Positions 27,646 to 36,215 of a stretch of DNA of 64,000 nt are shown here, one piece after another. The notes below the pieces were generated by a model. That model worked only from the letters and a program-made list of their open reading frames with translations, was not told where the DNA came from and searched no databases. The DNA lies in NCBI RefSeq assembly GCF_004519405.1, contig NZ_SGWI01000001.1, positions 1,426,001 through 1,490,000 of the forward strand, given 5' to 3'. This stretch comes from Pseudomonas sp. BCA17. GTDB lineage: Bacteria; Pseudomonadota; Gammaproteobacteria; Pseudomonadales; Pseudomonadaceae. Numbering within the stretch: the stretch's first letter is position 1; every line of letters begins with the position of its first letter. The position numbers and the translations under genes were made by a program.

Positions 27646-28017
27646 ATGTTCGTCAAAGCACTTCGAGTGGGCCTCGGCCACGTCATCATCGCGGGCGACT
27701 TTCTGACCCGTCCACGTAAAAAACAGCGTCCTGCCGAACAACAGGCAAAGGTCAACGCTGCCGCCAAGAACCTGACCCTGTATCAGTTCCACGCTTGCCC
27801 ATTTTGCGTGAAGACCCGCCGTACCCTGCACCGCCTGAATGTGCCAGTGGCGTTGAAGGACGCGAAGAACAACGAGCAGGACCGTCAGGCCCTGCTGGAA
27901 CAAGGCGGCAAGATCAAAGTGCCGTGCCTGCGCATTGAAGAAAATGGCCAGACCACTTGGATGTATGACTCCAAGGTGATCATCGATTACCTGGACAAAC
28001 GTTTCGCCGCGCTCTGA
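27646..28017 (+). CDS. Glutaredoxin / GST N-terminal-fold protein
   Basis: A 123-residue thioredoxin-fold protein with the glutaredoxin active site HACPFCVK (Cys51, Cys54), the cis-Pro region KVPCLRIEE and a GST-like end, MYDSKVIIDYLDKRF. The N-terminal 40 residues include a hydrophobic start (VKALRVGLGHVIIAGDFL) that may tie it to the membrane. Probable role: thiol-disulfide exchange with glutathione. It is followed by a REP pair. Confidence 0.87.
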   Translation: MFVKALRVGLGHVIIAGDFLTRPRKKQRPAEQQAKVNAAAKNLTLYQFHACPFCVKTRRTLHRLNVPVALKDAKNNEQDRQALLEQGGKIKVPCLRIEENGQTTWMYDSKVIIDYLDKRFAAL

Positions 28018-28034
28018 CTGACCGACGCAGAACA

Positions 28035-28117
28035 CATGGGAGCGTGCTTGCTCCCGATGAGGGCGTCGCTGAATGAATCGGCGGATACACCACCATCGGG
28101 AGCAAGCCCCCCTCGCG
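28035..28117. repeat. Paired REP element (inverted)
   Basis: Units gggagcgtgcttgctcccgat and atcgggagcaagccccc flank 40 bases between convergent genes. Confidence 0.82.
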
Positions 28118-28120
28118 CAT

Positions 28121-28438
28121 TTACCCTATTGCCAAATCGAGATCCAATAACGCCGACCCCAGGCACTTGCCATGGGCGTCCAGCGCCAGCGAACGGGTCA
28201 CGCCGCCGCGCAAGATCCCCGGCAGCACGAAGTTCAGCGCCTGCACGTTGGGCAGTTCATAACGTCGTACCGGCGCCGCGCCCGGCTCGCGCAAACCGGC
28301 GAAGCACTCGGCCACGCGTTCGGCTGTCAGTTGTTCGCAGAGCAATGGGTAGTCTTCGGCGCGGTACGCGATGATCGAGATATTTGACGTATCGCCTTTA
28401 TCCCCCGTGCGGGAATGGGCCAGCGTGTGCAACTTCAT
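28121..28438 (-). CDS. AtuA-related small protein
   Basis: A 105-residue protein that matches the small AtuA-related family, with the start KLHTLAHSRTGDKGDTSNISIIAY and the NFVLPGILRGG stretch. It is always found fused to or beside AtuA-type proteins. Its ATG overlaps the stop of the AtuA gene by 4 bases (ATGA), so the two are translated together, probably as a complex. Enzymatic role unknown. Confidence 0.85.
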   Translation of the reverse strand: MKLHTLAHSRTGDKGDTSNISIIAYRAEDYPLLCEQLTAERVAECFAGLREPGAAPVRRYELPNVQALNFVLPGILRGGVTRSLALDAHGKCLGSALLDLDLAIG

Positions 28439-29760
28439 GCCTGAATCCTCGGGTTGACCCTACTGCGCGGCAGCATCAACGATGCCACCGCCACGACCTG
28501 GCGTACGCTCTTGCTCGCACCACCGCCGCCCGACGGGCCGTTGGTGTAAAGGGTTTCCACCTCATTGCCGACCCGCACCGCCTCGCCACGATCTTCACAA
28601 CGGGCGGCGACGCGCAGGCGCACCTCCCAGGGTTCGACGCTGTTGCGCGAACCGTGCAATGAATCCATGCCGATCAGTTCGGCGCGCACGTCCTGCATCT
28701 TCACACCGATCAACTCAAGCCGCTTGAGCACGATATCCCGCGCCAGCTGCGCCCGTGCGACAGCTCCCGGGCCGCCGTAGGACATCTGCCCTTCGCCGAT
28801 CCAACCGTCCAGGTAACCGACGCTGACCTTCAACTGCTCAGGCCGGGCATGCCCAAGCGCCCCCTGGGCGCGAACGCGATCAACACCCTCCTCCACGAAC
28901 GCCACCCGAGAAAAATCCGCCGTCACGTCCGGGGTCAGATACGCCGCCGGGTCATGCACTTCGTAGATCAATTGTTCGGTACAGGTGGCACGGCTGACCC
29001 GGCCGCCAGAGCCTGCGACTTTGGTAATCAATGCTTCACCCTCGGCATCAACCTCGGCCAGGGGGAACCCCAGGCGCGCCAGGTCGTCCACGTCCTTGAC
29101 ACCGGGATCGGCAAAATAACCGCCGCTGACCTGCCCCGCACACTCCAGCAGATGCCCCACCAGCGTGCCCCGCCCCAGACGCTGCCAATCATCCGCCGCC
29201 CAGCCGAACTCAAACATCTGCGGCGCCAGAAACAACGAAGGGTCGGCCACACGCCCGGTGATCACCACGTCGGCATCTGCGTGCAGCGCCTGCAAAATAG
29301 CGTCGACCCCCAGGTAGGCATTTGCCGAGATCAGCCGTTCACCCAAGGCGCCCAGGGTCTGGCCGTTATCCAGGCGTTGTTCGGGCCGCAGGGCCGCCAG
29401 GACATCGTCGCCTAGTGCAGCCACCACCGTGAGATTCAGCCCCAACTCATCGACAATTCGTCGTACTTCAGCCGCCGCCGCTACCGGGTTGGCCGCGCCC
29501 ATATTGGTGATCACCCGCAGACGACGGCGACCCTCATGCCGGCCGACAAATGGCAGCACACGGCGCATACGTTCACTCAACAGCGGGTCATAACCGCCCT
29601 GTGGATCGCTGATCCGCGCCTGTTGCGCCAAGGCAATGGTGCGTTCAGCCAGGCATTCGAACACCAGATAATCCAGGTCACCCAGCTCGGCCAGTTCCAC
29701 GGCAGGTTCGATACGGTCACCGGAATAGCCGGCGCCGGAACCGATGCGCAAGGTTTTCAT
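28435..29760 (-). CDS. AtuA family protein (DUF1446, acyclic terpene utilization type)
   Basis: A 441-residue protein of the AtuA/DUF1446 family, with the start RIGSGAGYSGDRIEPAVELAE and the region DVVITGRVADPSLFLAP. In P. aeruginosa atuA belongs to the citronellol/geraniol cluster, but its reaction is unknown. No other atu genes (carboxylase, enoyl-CoA hydratases) are here. Instead it follows a citrate-type transporter with one base between stop and start, so it more likely serves an acid taken up by that transporter. Confidence 0.88.
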   Translation of the reverse strand: MKTLRIGSGAGYSGDRIEPAVELAELGDLDYLVFECLAERTIALAQQARISDPQGGYDPLLSERMRRVLPFVGRHEGRRRLRVITNMGAANPVAAAAEVRRIVDELGLNLTVVAALGDDVLAALRPEQRLDNGQTLGALGERLISANAYLGVDAILQALHADADVVITGRVADPSLFLAPQMFEFGWAADDWQRLGRGTLVGHLLECAGQVSGGYFADPGVKDVDDLARLGFPLAEVDAEGEALITKVAGSGGRVSRATCTEQLIYEVHDPAAYLTPDVTADFSRVAFVEEGVDRVRAQGALGHARPEQLKVSVGYLDGWIGEGQMSYGGPGAVARAQLARDIVLKRLELIGVKMQDVRAELIGMDSLHGSRNSVEPWEVRLRVAARCEDRGEAVRVGNEVETLYTNGPSGGGGASKSVRQVVAVASLMLPRSRVNPRIQA

Positions 29761-29761
29761 C

Positions 29762-31054
29762 TCAAATCACTCCCAGGAGCAGCGCAGTCAGGGTCATCAA
29801 CACCGACGCGGCAAACAGAAAAGGGATGGTAAAGCGCTGGTGATCGGCCAGTTCGATCTTGCACAAGCCCACCAGCAGGAAGGTCGCGGGGGTCAGCGGG
29901 CTGACCGGGAAGCCAGTGGTGTGCACACCCAGCAAAGAGGCCTGGGCCACTTGCAGTGGGTCGACACCCAGCGCCTTGCCCACTTCGGCGATCACCGGCA
30001 TCACGCCGAAATAATAGGAGTCGGGGTCAAACAGCAGGCTCAGGGGCATGGAGATGAAACCCACCACTGCCGGGATCAGCTTGCCGTGGCCCGCCGGGAT
30101 CTGCGCCACCGCCACTTCGGCCATCGCCTTGAGCATGCCGGTGCCTTGCATGATGCCGGTGAACACCCCGGCGGCGAGCAGGATACTGGCCATGGTCAAG
30201 GCGGTCTTGGCGTGGGCGTCGATACGCGCACGCTGGGCGTCCACATTCGGATAGTTGATACACAGCGCCACCACGGTGCCGAGCATGAACATCACCACCG
30301 GATCGACCCAGCCGGCAATCATTACCACCATCACCATCACGGTGAGCACCAGGTTGGCCCAGAACAACCGTGGGCGACGCAGCTCGATATCGGCCTCACT
30401 GAGCACCCGCTGCGGCACGGCATCCACCGTGGAGCCGGCGCCCAGGCCCAGGCGTTTCTCTTCGCGGCGGCCCAACCACCAGGCACACGCAAAGACAAAC
30501 ACCAGGCCGACGACCTGCACGGGAATCAGCGGCTGGAACAAATCCGCCACGGGCACATGCAGGGCGGCTGACGAGCGCAGCACCGGCCCGGTCCATGGCA
30601 GGAAGTTGACCCCGGCCGCCATGGCACACATGCAGGCCAGGATGCGCTTGTCGATGCCCAGGCGCGTATACAGCGGCAGCATCGCCGGCACTGTGACCAG
30701 AAAGGTCACGGCGCCGGAGCCGTCGAGGTGCACCAGCAGCGCCAGGGTCGCGGTGCCTACGACAATTCGTGTAGGACGCGTTCCTACCGTTCGCAGGATA
30801 CGATCAATGATGGGGTCGAGCATGCCGGCGTCGGTCATGATTCCGAAAAACAGGATGGCAAAGACAAACATGCCCACCACCGGGGCGACATTCTTGATAC
30901 CGGTGATGATGAAGGCGCTGGTCTGCAGGCCGAACCCGCCGAGCAGTGCGGCGATGATCGGCAAGGCGATCAGGGCCACCAGCGGTGAGAGGCGCTTGCT
31001 CATGACGGCAGCGAGCAGGCACAGGATGGTAATGACACCCAGGGTAGCGAGCAT
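29762..31054 (-). CDS. CitMHS family citrate-type transporter
   Basis: A 430-residue inner-membrane carrier with about 11-12 helices. It belongs to the CitMHS (metal-citrate:proton symporter) family, shown by HLDGSGAVTFLVTVPAMLPLY, NFLPWTGPVLRSSAALH and FDPDSYYFGVMPVIAE. It is the first gene of an operon with the AtuA pair, and a LysR gene diverges upstream. A Crc-type A-rich motif lies in its leader (31085-31092, minus strand). The substrate is probably a tri- or dicarboxylate; which one cannot be told. Confidence 0.9.
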   Translation of the reverse strand: MLATLGVITILCLLAAVMSKRLSPLVALIALPIIAALLGGFGLQTSAFIITGIKNVAPVVGMFVFAILFFGIMTDAGMLDPIIDRILRTVGTRPTRIVVGTATLALLVHLDGSGAVTFLVTVPAMLPLYTRLGIDKRILACMCAMAAGVNFLPWTGPVLRSSAALHVPVADLFQPLIPVQVVGLVFVFACAWWLGRREEKRLGLGAGSTVDAVPQRVLSEADIELRRPRLFWANLVLTVMVMVVMIAGWVDPVVMFMLGTVVALCINYPNVDAQRARIDAHAKTALTMASILLAAGVFTGIMQGTGMLKAMAEVAVAQIPAGHGKLIPAVVGFISMPLSLLFDPDSYYFGVMPVIAEVGKALGVDPLQVAQASLLGVHTTGFPVSPLTPATFLLVGLCKIELADHQRFTIPFLFAASVLMTLTALLLGVI

Positions 31055-31084
31055 GGGGTACTCCAGAGCGGCCTGGTTGGCCGG

Positions 31085-31092
31085 TTATTGTT
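31085..31092 (-). promoter_or_regulatory. Candidate Crc/Hfq CA motif in the transporter leader
   Basis: The minus strand reads AACAATAA, which fits the AAnAAnAA motif of Crc/Hfq targets, 31 bases before the CitMHS start codon. Confidence 0.45.
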
Positions 31093-31179
31093 TTCCCTGG
31101 AGTATTGGAAGCGGGTTAGTCTTTGTAAATTGGAATATTCACCGACCAGCGTTCGGAAAAACAAAATGAAGCCGTCCCC

Positions 31180-32067
31180 ATGAAGAATTCAATCCAGCAC
31201 ATTCAGGCGTTCCTTGCGGTAGCCCGCACCGGCAGTTTCACCAAGGCTGCCAACGAGCTGAACCTGTCACCCTCGGCTCTCACCGTGCAGGTGCAACAAC
31301 TGGAAGACTGGCTCGGCGTCGCCCTGCTCGACCGCAGCCCGCGCCACGTCAGCTTGACCGCCGCCGGCCACGACGCCCGCGGCCCCATGGAAAAACTGCT
31401 GTTGGACCTGGACAACATCGTCACCGGCTCCCGCGACCTCGCCGCCCTGCGCCGAGGCGTAGTCACTATCGCTGCCCTGCCCTCGGTGTGCGCCGGCGCC
31501 CTGCCCCCGGCGTTGCGCCTGTTTCGCGAACGTTTTGGCGGCATTGAAGTGCGTCTACAGGATTTGGTGGCCCATCGCATTCATGCGCAGGTGCGTGCCG
31601 GTGAAGTGGACTTCGGTATTGGCGTACGCGCACGGCTCAGCCATGGCCTGGAATTCGTCCCGGTGCTCAACGACCGCTTGTGTGCCTTTGTGCCGCTGGA
31701 TCATCCACTCACCCGCCATCGCCAACTGACCCTGGAGCAACTGGCGGACCAGCCGATCATCCTGACCGGCCGAGACAGCAGCGTGCGTGAGCAAGTGGAT
31801 GAGCTGTTCGATCAGACCCGCCTGACGATGAATGCGGGCATGGAGGCCAACTACATGTCGACGGTTCTGGCGCTGGTGCGCCAGGGGTTGGGGATCAGCG
31901 TGCTGCCGGAGTCGGCGGCGGACAGCCTGGAAGGCTTGAAACGTATCCGTATCGATCATCCCGGGGTGAACCGGGAGATCGGCTTGATCAGTCGTAGCGG
32001 TACAGGCTTGAGCCCGGCTGCGCAACGCTGTTTTGACCTGCTGAGCGAACAACTCGCCGCCTCGTAA
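31180..32067 (+). CDS. LysR-type transcriptional regulator
   Basis: A 295-residue regulator with an N-terminal winged helix (FLAVARTGSFTKAANELNLSPSALT, residues 11-35) and a C-terminal effector-binding domain. It is transcribed away from the citrate-type transporter across 125 bp, the classic layout for a LysR activator of the divergent operon. Direct repeats attggaa at about 31105 and 31130 lie in the gap and may be part of its binding site. The effector is unknown. Confidence 0.9.
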   Translation: MKNSIQHIQAFLAVARTGSFTKAANELNLSPSALTVQVQQLEDWLGVALLDRSPRHVSLTAAGHDARGPMEKLLLDLDNIVTGSRDLAALRRGVVTIAALPSVCAGALPPALRLFRERFGGIEVRLQDLVAHRIHAQVRAGEVDFGIGVRARLSHGLEFVPVLNDRLCAFVPLDHPLTRHRQLTLEQLADQPIILTGRDSSVREQVDELFDQTRLTMNAGMEANYMSTVLALVRQGLGISVLPESAADSLEGLKRIRIDHPGVNREIGLISRSGTGLSPAAQRCFDLLSEQLAAS

Positions 32068-32257
32068 TACCGGGCCCGGTCCTGATATTCAACCGTCGAA
32101 CCAGTTGCGGCTGACCCGCCTTCAACCGCACTTCTATCCGGCTTCGCATTAGTTGCGACAATAGACTTTCCCCGCAAGAGACAAGGCCCAGCGCCCTGGT
32201 GCCATTGGGTTAAGGTAAATGGAATGTTGCCTCGCCATGTCGACTTTGCGCGCCGCC

Positions 32258-32287
32258 GGCGATGGCATTCTCAAGAACGCCATCGCC
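32258..32287. repeat. Inverted repeat in the LysR/GST gap
   Basis: A perfect 9-bp stem, ggcgatggc with gccatcgcc, and a 12-base loop, 26 bases after the GST stop as read on the minus strand's own side. No T-run. The rest of this 245-bp gap holds no gene that I can see. Confidence 0.5.
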
Positions 32288-32312
32288 CGCACGCTGCGCT
32301 CGCGCCGGTCAG

Positions 32313-32915
32313 TCAGTCCAGCATTGGCACATGCTTAGGATGGCTGGCAACGCGGGCCAACCACGCCTGCACGCCCGGATAAGCGTCCAGGTCAAAACCA
32401 CCCTCATGGGCCACATGGGTGTAGGCATATAACGCCACATCGGCAATAGAGAATTGCTCCCCCACCAGATAGGGCGTCACTTGCAATTGACGCTCCATGA
32501 CCTTGAGCGCCTTGTAGCCGCCTTTGTGCAGTTTCTTGTACTCCTCCAGGCGCTCTGGCGGCAGGCCCAGATAGAACTGGATAAACCGCGCCACCGCAAT
32601 GTACGGCTCATGGCTGTACTGCTCGAAGAACTGCCATTGCAGCACCTGTGTGCGCAGGCGCGGTTCGGAGGGCAGGAACTCGCTGCCATCGGCCAGGAAG
32701 TTGAGAATCGCGTTGGATTCCCACAGGCAGGTGCCGTCTTCCAGTTCCAATACCGGGATTTTGCCATTCGGGTTCTTGGCCAGGAATTCGGCGGTCTGGG
32801 TGTCCCCCTTGAGGATGTCGACATCGATCCATTGGTATTCAATGCCCAGCAGGTTGAGCATCAACTTGATCTTGTAGCAGTTGCCCGACTTGTAATCGCC
32901 ATAAACCTTGTACAT
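32313..32915 (-). CDS. Glutathione S-transferase
   Basis: A 200-residue two-domain GST. The N-terminal thioredoxin-like domain (residues 1-78) has YKSGNCYKIKLML with the Ser/Cys active-site area, the cis-Pro motif GKIPVLEL and the glutathione contact ESNAIL. The C-terminal helical domain has YLVGEQFSIADVALYAYTH, with the N-capping Asp. The start MYKVYGDY is the family start. It follows the aminotransferase gene by 10 bases on the same strand, so the two form an operon. Confidence 0.92.
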   Translation of the reverse strand: MYKVYGDYKSGNCYKIKLMLNLLGIEYQWIDVDILKGDTQTAEFLAKNPNGKIPVLELEDGTCLWESNAILNFLADGSEFLPSEPRLRTQVLQWQFFEQYSHEPYIAVARFIQFYLGLPPERLEEYKKLHKGGYKALKVMERQLQVTPYLVGEQFSIADVALYAYTHVAHEGGFDLDAYPGVQAWLARVASHPKHVPMLD

Positions 32916-32925
32916 GAGGCTCCCC

Positions 32926-34092
32926 TTATGCCGCTTGCGCGTGCTGTGCTTGACGGACCACCGAGGCCAGGCGCTTGAGACCTTCGTCCAGGCGGGCCGG
33001 GTCAATATGGCTGAAATTGAGTCGCAACGAGCCGAGATGCTGGTCCGGCTCGGAAAAGAACGGTTCACCGGGCATGAACGCGACGTTCTGCTCCAATGCT
33101 TGCGCCAACAAAGTGCGGGTATCGAGGGGTTGTTTCAAGGTCAGCCAGAAGAATAATCCGCCCTGAGGCACCTGCCAGTCAGCCAGTTCGTGGAAGTGAC
33201 GCACCAAAGCGGCCTGGGAGGCATCGCGGCGCTCACGGTAGAAGCTGCGCAACTGCGCCAGGTGTTGCTGGTATTTTTCAGTGCCGATCCACTGCATCGC
33301 CTGCCATTGACCGACGCGATTGGTATGCAGGTCAGCTGATTGCTTGAGCTTGAGCAGGTGCGGGAACAGGTCCGGGCTGGCGATCAGATAGCCCACACGC
33401 AGGCCGGGCAACAGCGTCTTGGAGACAGTACCGGTGTAGATCCAACTGGCTTTTTCCAGGCGCCCGACAATAGGCTTCGCGCTGCCACCATCAAAGGTCA
33501 GTTCGCGATAGGGCTCATCTTCGATCAGGGTCACGCCGAACTCATCGAGCAAGGCGGCCACGGCTTCTCGCTTGGCCTCGCTGTAACGCACCGCCGACGG
33601 GTTCTGGAAAGTCGGGATCAGGTAGACGAACGCCGGTCGATGGCGTTCGAGGTTGGCGCGCAACCCCGTCAGGTTGGGGCCGTCGGCCTCCAGTTGCACG
33701 GTAAGACAGTCGGCGCCGAACAGTTGGAAGATCTGCAGCGCGGCCAGGTAGGTTGGGCCTTCCAGCAGGATCGGCGTGCCCTTGTCGATATACAGCTTGG
33801 CCGCCAGGTCCAGGGTTTGCTGGGACCCACTGACCACCAGTACCTGGCTGGCCTCGCACGGCACGCCCAGCGCACGGGCCTCGGCCGCAAGCAATTCGCG
33901 CAGCCGTGGCTCGCCTTCGCTCATGCCGTATTGGCCAATATTCAGTGGCATGTCATCCCAATTCAACGCCGGCAACATGGCTTCGGCGGGCAGGCCACCG
34001 GCGAATGACATCACCGCTGGGCGCTGGGCTGCCGCAAGGATTTCACGGATCAAGGAGCTTTTGAGGCGCGTAACACGTTCAGAGAAGGCCAT
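32926..34092 (-). CDS. PLP-dependent aminotransferase (class I/II, MocR-like aminotransferase fold)
   Basis: A 388-residue fold-type I aminotransferase related to 2-aminoadipate/LysN-like and valine-pyruvate enzymes. Features: MSFAGGLPAEAMLP, QYGMSEGEPRLRELLA, the Asn/Pro region PTFQNPSA, EDEPYRELTF, and the Schiff-base Lys in YTGTVSKTLLPGLRVGYL near residue 222. There is no HTH, so it is not a MocR regulator. The start MAFSERVTRL has a GGTGA site. It diverges from a MarR gene across 81 bp that hold two identical-type palindromes, and is probably repressed by that MarR. Confidence 0.88.
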   Translation of the reverse strand: MAFSERVTRLKSSLIREILAAAQRPAVMSFAGGLPAEAMLPALNWDDMPLNIGQYGMSEGEPRLRELLAAEARALGVPCEASQVLVVSGSQQTLDLAAKLYIDKGTPILLEGPTYLAALQIFQLFGADCLTVQLEADGPNLTGLRANLERHRPAFVYLIPTFQNPSAVRYSEAKREAVAALLDEFGVTLIEDEPYRELTFDGGSAKPIVGRLEKASWIYTGTVSKTLLPGLRVGYLIASPDLFPHLLKLKQSADLHTNRVGQWQAMQWIGTEKYQQHLAQLRSFYRERRDASQAALVRHFHELADWQVPQGGLFFWLTLKQPLDTRTLLAQALEQNVAFMPGEPFFSEPDQHLGSLRLNFSHIDPARLDEGLKRLASVVRQAQHAQAA

Positions 34093-34125
34093 AAGGTCAC
34101 CGCTAGCGAAGCCTGTGGGAAATAC

Positions 34126-34140
34126 GTCAAACTGGTTGAC
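34126..34140. promoter_or_regulatory. Candidate MarR operator 1 (GTCAA-N5-TTGAC)
   Basis: A perfect 15-bp palindrome in the divergent promoter region, preceded by tac. A second copy of the same form begins exactly 42 bp later. Confidence 0.65.
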
Positions 34141-34167
34141 CGAAATTACGACGACTTGCACGGATAC

Positions 34168-34182
34168 GTCAACATGCTTGAC
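34168..34182. promoter_or_regulatory. Candidate MarR operator 2 (GTCAA-N5-TTGAC)
   Basis: The second copy covers the MarR start codon, with tac before it as in copy 1. Its reverse strand can supply a TTGACG -35 element for the aminotransferase gene with TAATTT 18 bases on. Confidence 0.65.
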
Positions 34183-34608
34183 CTTAAAAACCCCACTGCC
34201 CAGCAAGATGCCATGGAAGCGTTCTTTTTCGGCTACCAGGCGTTTACCGCCAAGGCCGACGAAATGCTCGGACGCCGTGGCCTGAGCCGCGTGCATCAGC
34301 GCATCGTGTTTTTTATCGCGCGCTACCCCGCAATGAGCGTGAAGGAACTGCTGGAGTTGCTCGGCGTGAGCAAGCAGGCGTTGAACATGCCACTGCGCCA
34401 ATTGCAGGAAATGCATCTGGTCGACAGCGTCGCGTCCGAGACCGACAAGCGCAAGCGCCTGCTGGAACTGACCGAGGAAGGCCGGCGTTTCGAACAGTCA
34501 CTGCGCCGTGAACAAGTGAAGTTGCTGCAGCGCGCCTTCCACGAAGCCGGGGAAGAAGCCGTGACGGGGTGGCTGGCGGTGAATCAGGCGCTGAGCACGG
34601 GGAATTAG
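34174..34608 (+). CDS. MarR family transcriptional regulator
   Basis: A 144-residue winged-helix regulator. The DNA-binding part is MSVKELLELLGVSKQALNMPLRQLQEMHLV, and the wing is DKRKRLLELTEEGRRF. The ATG used lies inside the second operator palindrome, so the repressor could block its own gene directly. A TTG 18 bases upstream is possible but less likely. Expected target: itself and the divergent aminotransferase/GST operon. The ligand is unknown. Confidence 0.88.
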   Translation: MLDLKNPTAQQDAMEAFFFGYQAFTAKADEMLGRRGLSRVHQRIVFFIARYPAMSVKELLELLGVSKQALNMPLRQLQEMHLVDSVASETDKRKRLLELTEEGRRFEQSLRREQVKLLQRAFHEAGEEAVTGWLAVNQALSTGN

Positions 34609-34655
34609 CCTTTCATCTTCTTTTGAACAGATGATCGAAAACATTATTTGCTTTA

Positions 34656-34667
34656 TTTGTATACAAA
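34656..34667. promoter_or_regulatory. Palindrome TTTGTATACAAA upstream of the purine permease
   Basis: A perfect 12-bp palindrome in the permease promoter region. It shares the TTGTAyACAA core with two sites in the hiuH/puuE gap, as expected for a common regulator such as a GntR-family protein. Confidence 0.55.
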
Positions 34668-34690
34668 AGCATAATCCACTGCGTGCGAGT

Positions 34691-34773
34691 TCCTGACCTA
34701 CTGGTCAACAAACCCGCCAGTACCTCAAAGCGCTGTTGCCCACATTCGTGACCGGCGCTGGAAATAACAATAA
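34691..34773 (+). promoter_or_regulatory. Structured leader and CA motif of the purine permease gene
   Basis: Two hairpins that exclude each other can form: gacc/ggtc (34695-34706) and tactgg/ccagta (34699-34722). Near the start an A-rich track, AATAACAATAA (34763-34773), fits the Crc/Hfq CA motif and precedes the GAGGAG ribosome site. Confidence 0.4.
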
Positions 34774-34794
34774 AACTCTTGAGGAGTACTCGCT

Positions 34795-36141
34795 GTGGAT
34801 AGCCGCAAATCCGAAGCCCCTACGCTGGACATCGCCCCGCCCGACAGCCGTTGGCTAGAACGTCTGTTCAAACTCAGCTTGCACGGCACCACAGTGAAGA
34901 CCGAACTGATCGCCGGCCTCACCACCTTCATCACCATGGCTTACATCATCTTCGTCAACCCGAACATCATGGCCGACGCCGGTATCGATCACGGCGCGGC
35001 CTTCGTCGCCACCTGCATCGCCGCCGCGCTGGGTTGCCTGTTGATGGGCCTGTATGCCAACTGGCCAGTGGGCCTGGCGCCGGGCATGGGCTTGAACGCG
35101 TTTTTCACCTACACCGTGGTCGGCACCATGGGTTACCACTGGGAGACCGCGCTGGGTGCCGTGTTTATTTCCGGCGTGCTGTTCATGGGCCTGACGCTGT
35201 CCCGCGTGCGCGAATGGCTGCTCAACAGCATCCCCGTGAGCCTGCGCCATGCGATGGGTGCAGGCGTAGGTCTGTTCCTCGGCGTGATCGGCCTGAAAAC
35301 CGCCGGCATCATTGTCGACAGCCCCGCCACACTGATCAAACTCGGCTCGCTGCACGAGCCTGCGCCGCTGCTGGCGGCGGTGTGTTTCCTGCTGATTGCC
35401 ATCCTCAGCTACCACCGCGTGTTCGGCGCAATCCTCATCAGCATCATTGCCGTGACCTTGGCCGGCTGGGGCCTGGGCGTGGTGCATTACAACGGCATTC
35501 TCTCCACGCCGCCGAGCCTGGCGCCCACCTGGATGGCCATGGATGTAAAAGGTGTATTCAATGTCAGCATGATCAGCGTGGTATTTGCATTTCTTTTTGT
35601 ACACATGTTTGACACCGCAGGTACACTGATGGGCGTTGCGCAACGCGCCGGGCTGGTCAATGCCGATGGCAAGATCGATAACCTGTCCCGCGCACTGAAG
35701 GCTGACAGCGCTTCCAGCGTGTTCGGCGCGGTGGTCGGTGTACCTCCCGTGACGAGCTACGTGGAAAGCGCTGCCGGTGTCGCCGCTGGCGGCCGCACGG
35801 GGTTGACTGCGGTGACCGTGGGCGTGCTGTTTGTGGCGGCGATGTTTTTCGCGCCGCTGGCGGGCATGATCCCGGCCTACGCCACTGCCGGTGCGTTGAT
35901 CTACGTGGCGATGCTGATGATGGCGAGCATGGCTCATATCAATTGGGATGAAGCCACCGACAGCATTCCGGCCATTGTCACCGCGATCATGATGCCCCTG
36001 ACCTTTTCGGTGGCCGACGGTATCGCCCTGGGCTTTATCACGTACGTGGCGCTCAAGGCTGGTACCGGCAAGCACCGCGAGATTTCCGTGAGCCTGTGGG
36101 TGCTGTGCGCGATCTTTATCGCCAAATTTGTATTTCTATGA
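34795..36141 (+). CDS. NCS2 family purine permease (AzgA-like, adenine/guanine/hypoxanthine)
   Basis: A 448-residue inner-membrane carrier of the AzgA branch of NCS2. It shows the family start ELIAGLTTFITMAYIIFVNP, the APGMGLNAFFTY motif, LFVHMFDTAGTLMG and VGVPPVTSYVESAAGVAAGGRTGL. About 13 helices are expected. The start is GTG with GAGGAG 8 bases upstream. It lies 6 kb from the urate genes but shares the TTGTAyACAA palindrome, which suggests joint control with purine breakdown. Confidence 0.93.
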   Translation: MDSRKSEAPTLDIAPPDSRWLERLFKLSLHGTTVKTELIAGLTTFITMAYIIFVNPNIMADAGIDHGAAFVATCIAAALGCLLMGLYANWPVGLAPGMGLNAFFTYTVVGTMGYHWETALGAVFISGVLFMGLTLSRVREWLLNSIPVSLRHAMGAGVGLFLGVIGLKTAGIIVDSPATLIKLGSLHEPAPLLAAVCFLLIAILSYHRVFGAILISIIAVTLAGWGLGVVHYNGILSTPPSLAPTWMAMDVKGVFNVSMISVVFAFLFVHMFDTAGTLMGVAQRAGLVNADGKIDNLSRALKADSASSVFGAVVGVPPVTSYVESAAGVAAGGRTGLTAVTVGVLFVAAMFFAPLAGMIPAYATAGALIYVAMLMMASMAHINWDEATDSIPAIVTAIMMPLTFSVADGIALGFITYVALKAGTGKHREISVSLWVLCAIFIAKFVFL

Positions 36142-36165
36142 AATAGCGGCAAGTTTTCAGCGGCG

Positions 36166-36197
36166 AGCGACAAGCTTGCCGCTTGAAGCTTGTCGCT
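36166..36197. repeat. Perfect 12-bp inverted repeat between the permease and LysE genes
   Basis: agcgacaagctt and aagcttgtcgct with an 8-base loop. It lacks a T-run. It can form an mRNA hairpin just upstream of the LysE ribosome site (TGGAGGA). Confidence 0.7.
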
Positions 36198-36215
36198 GAC
36201 AACTGGAGGAATGAA

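Noticed and set aside
34156..34173. TTG start giving a six-residue longer MarR protein
   Set aside because: The ATG inside the operator palindrome gives a normal MarR N-terminus and fits autoregulation better.
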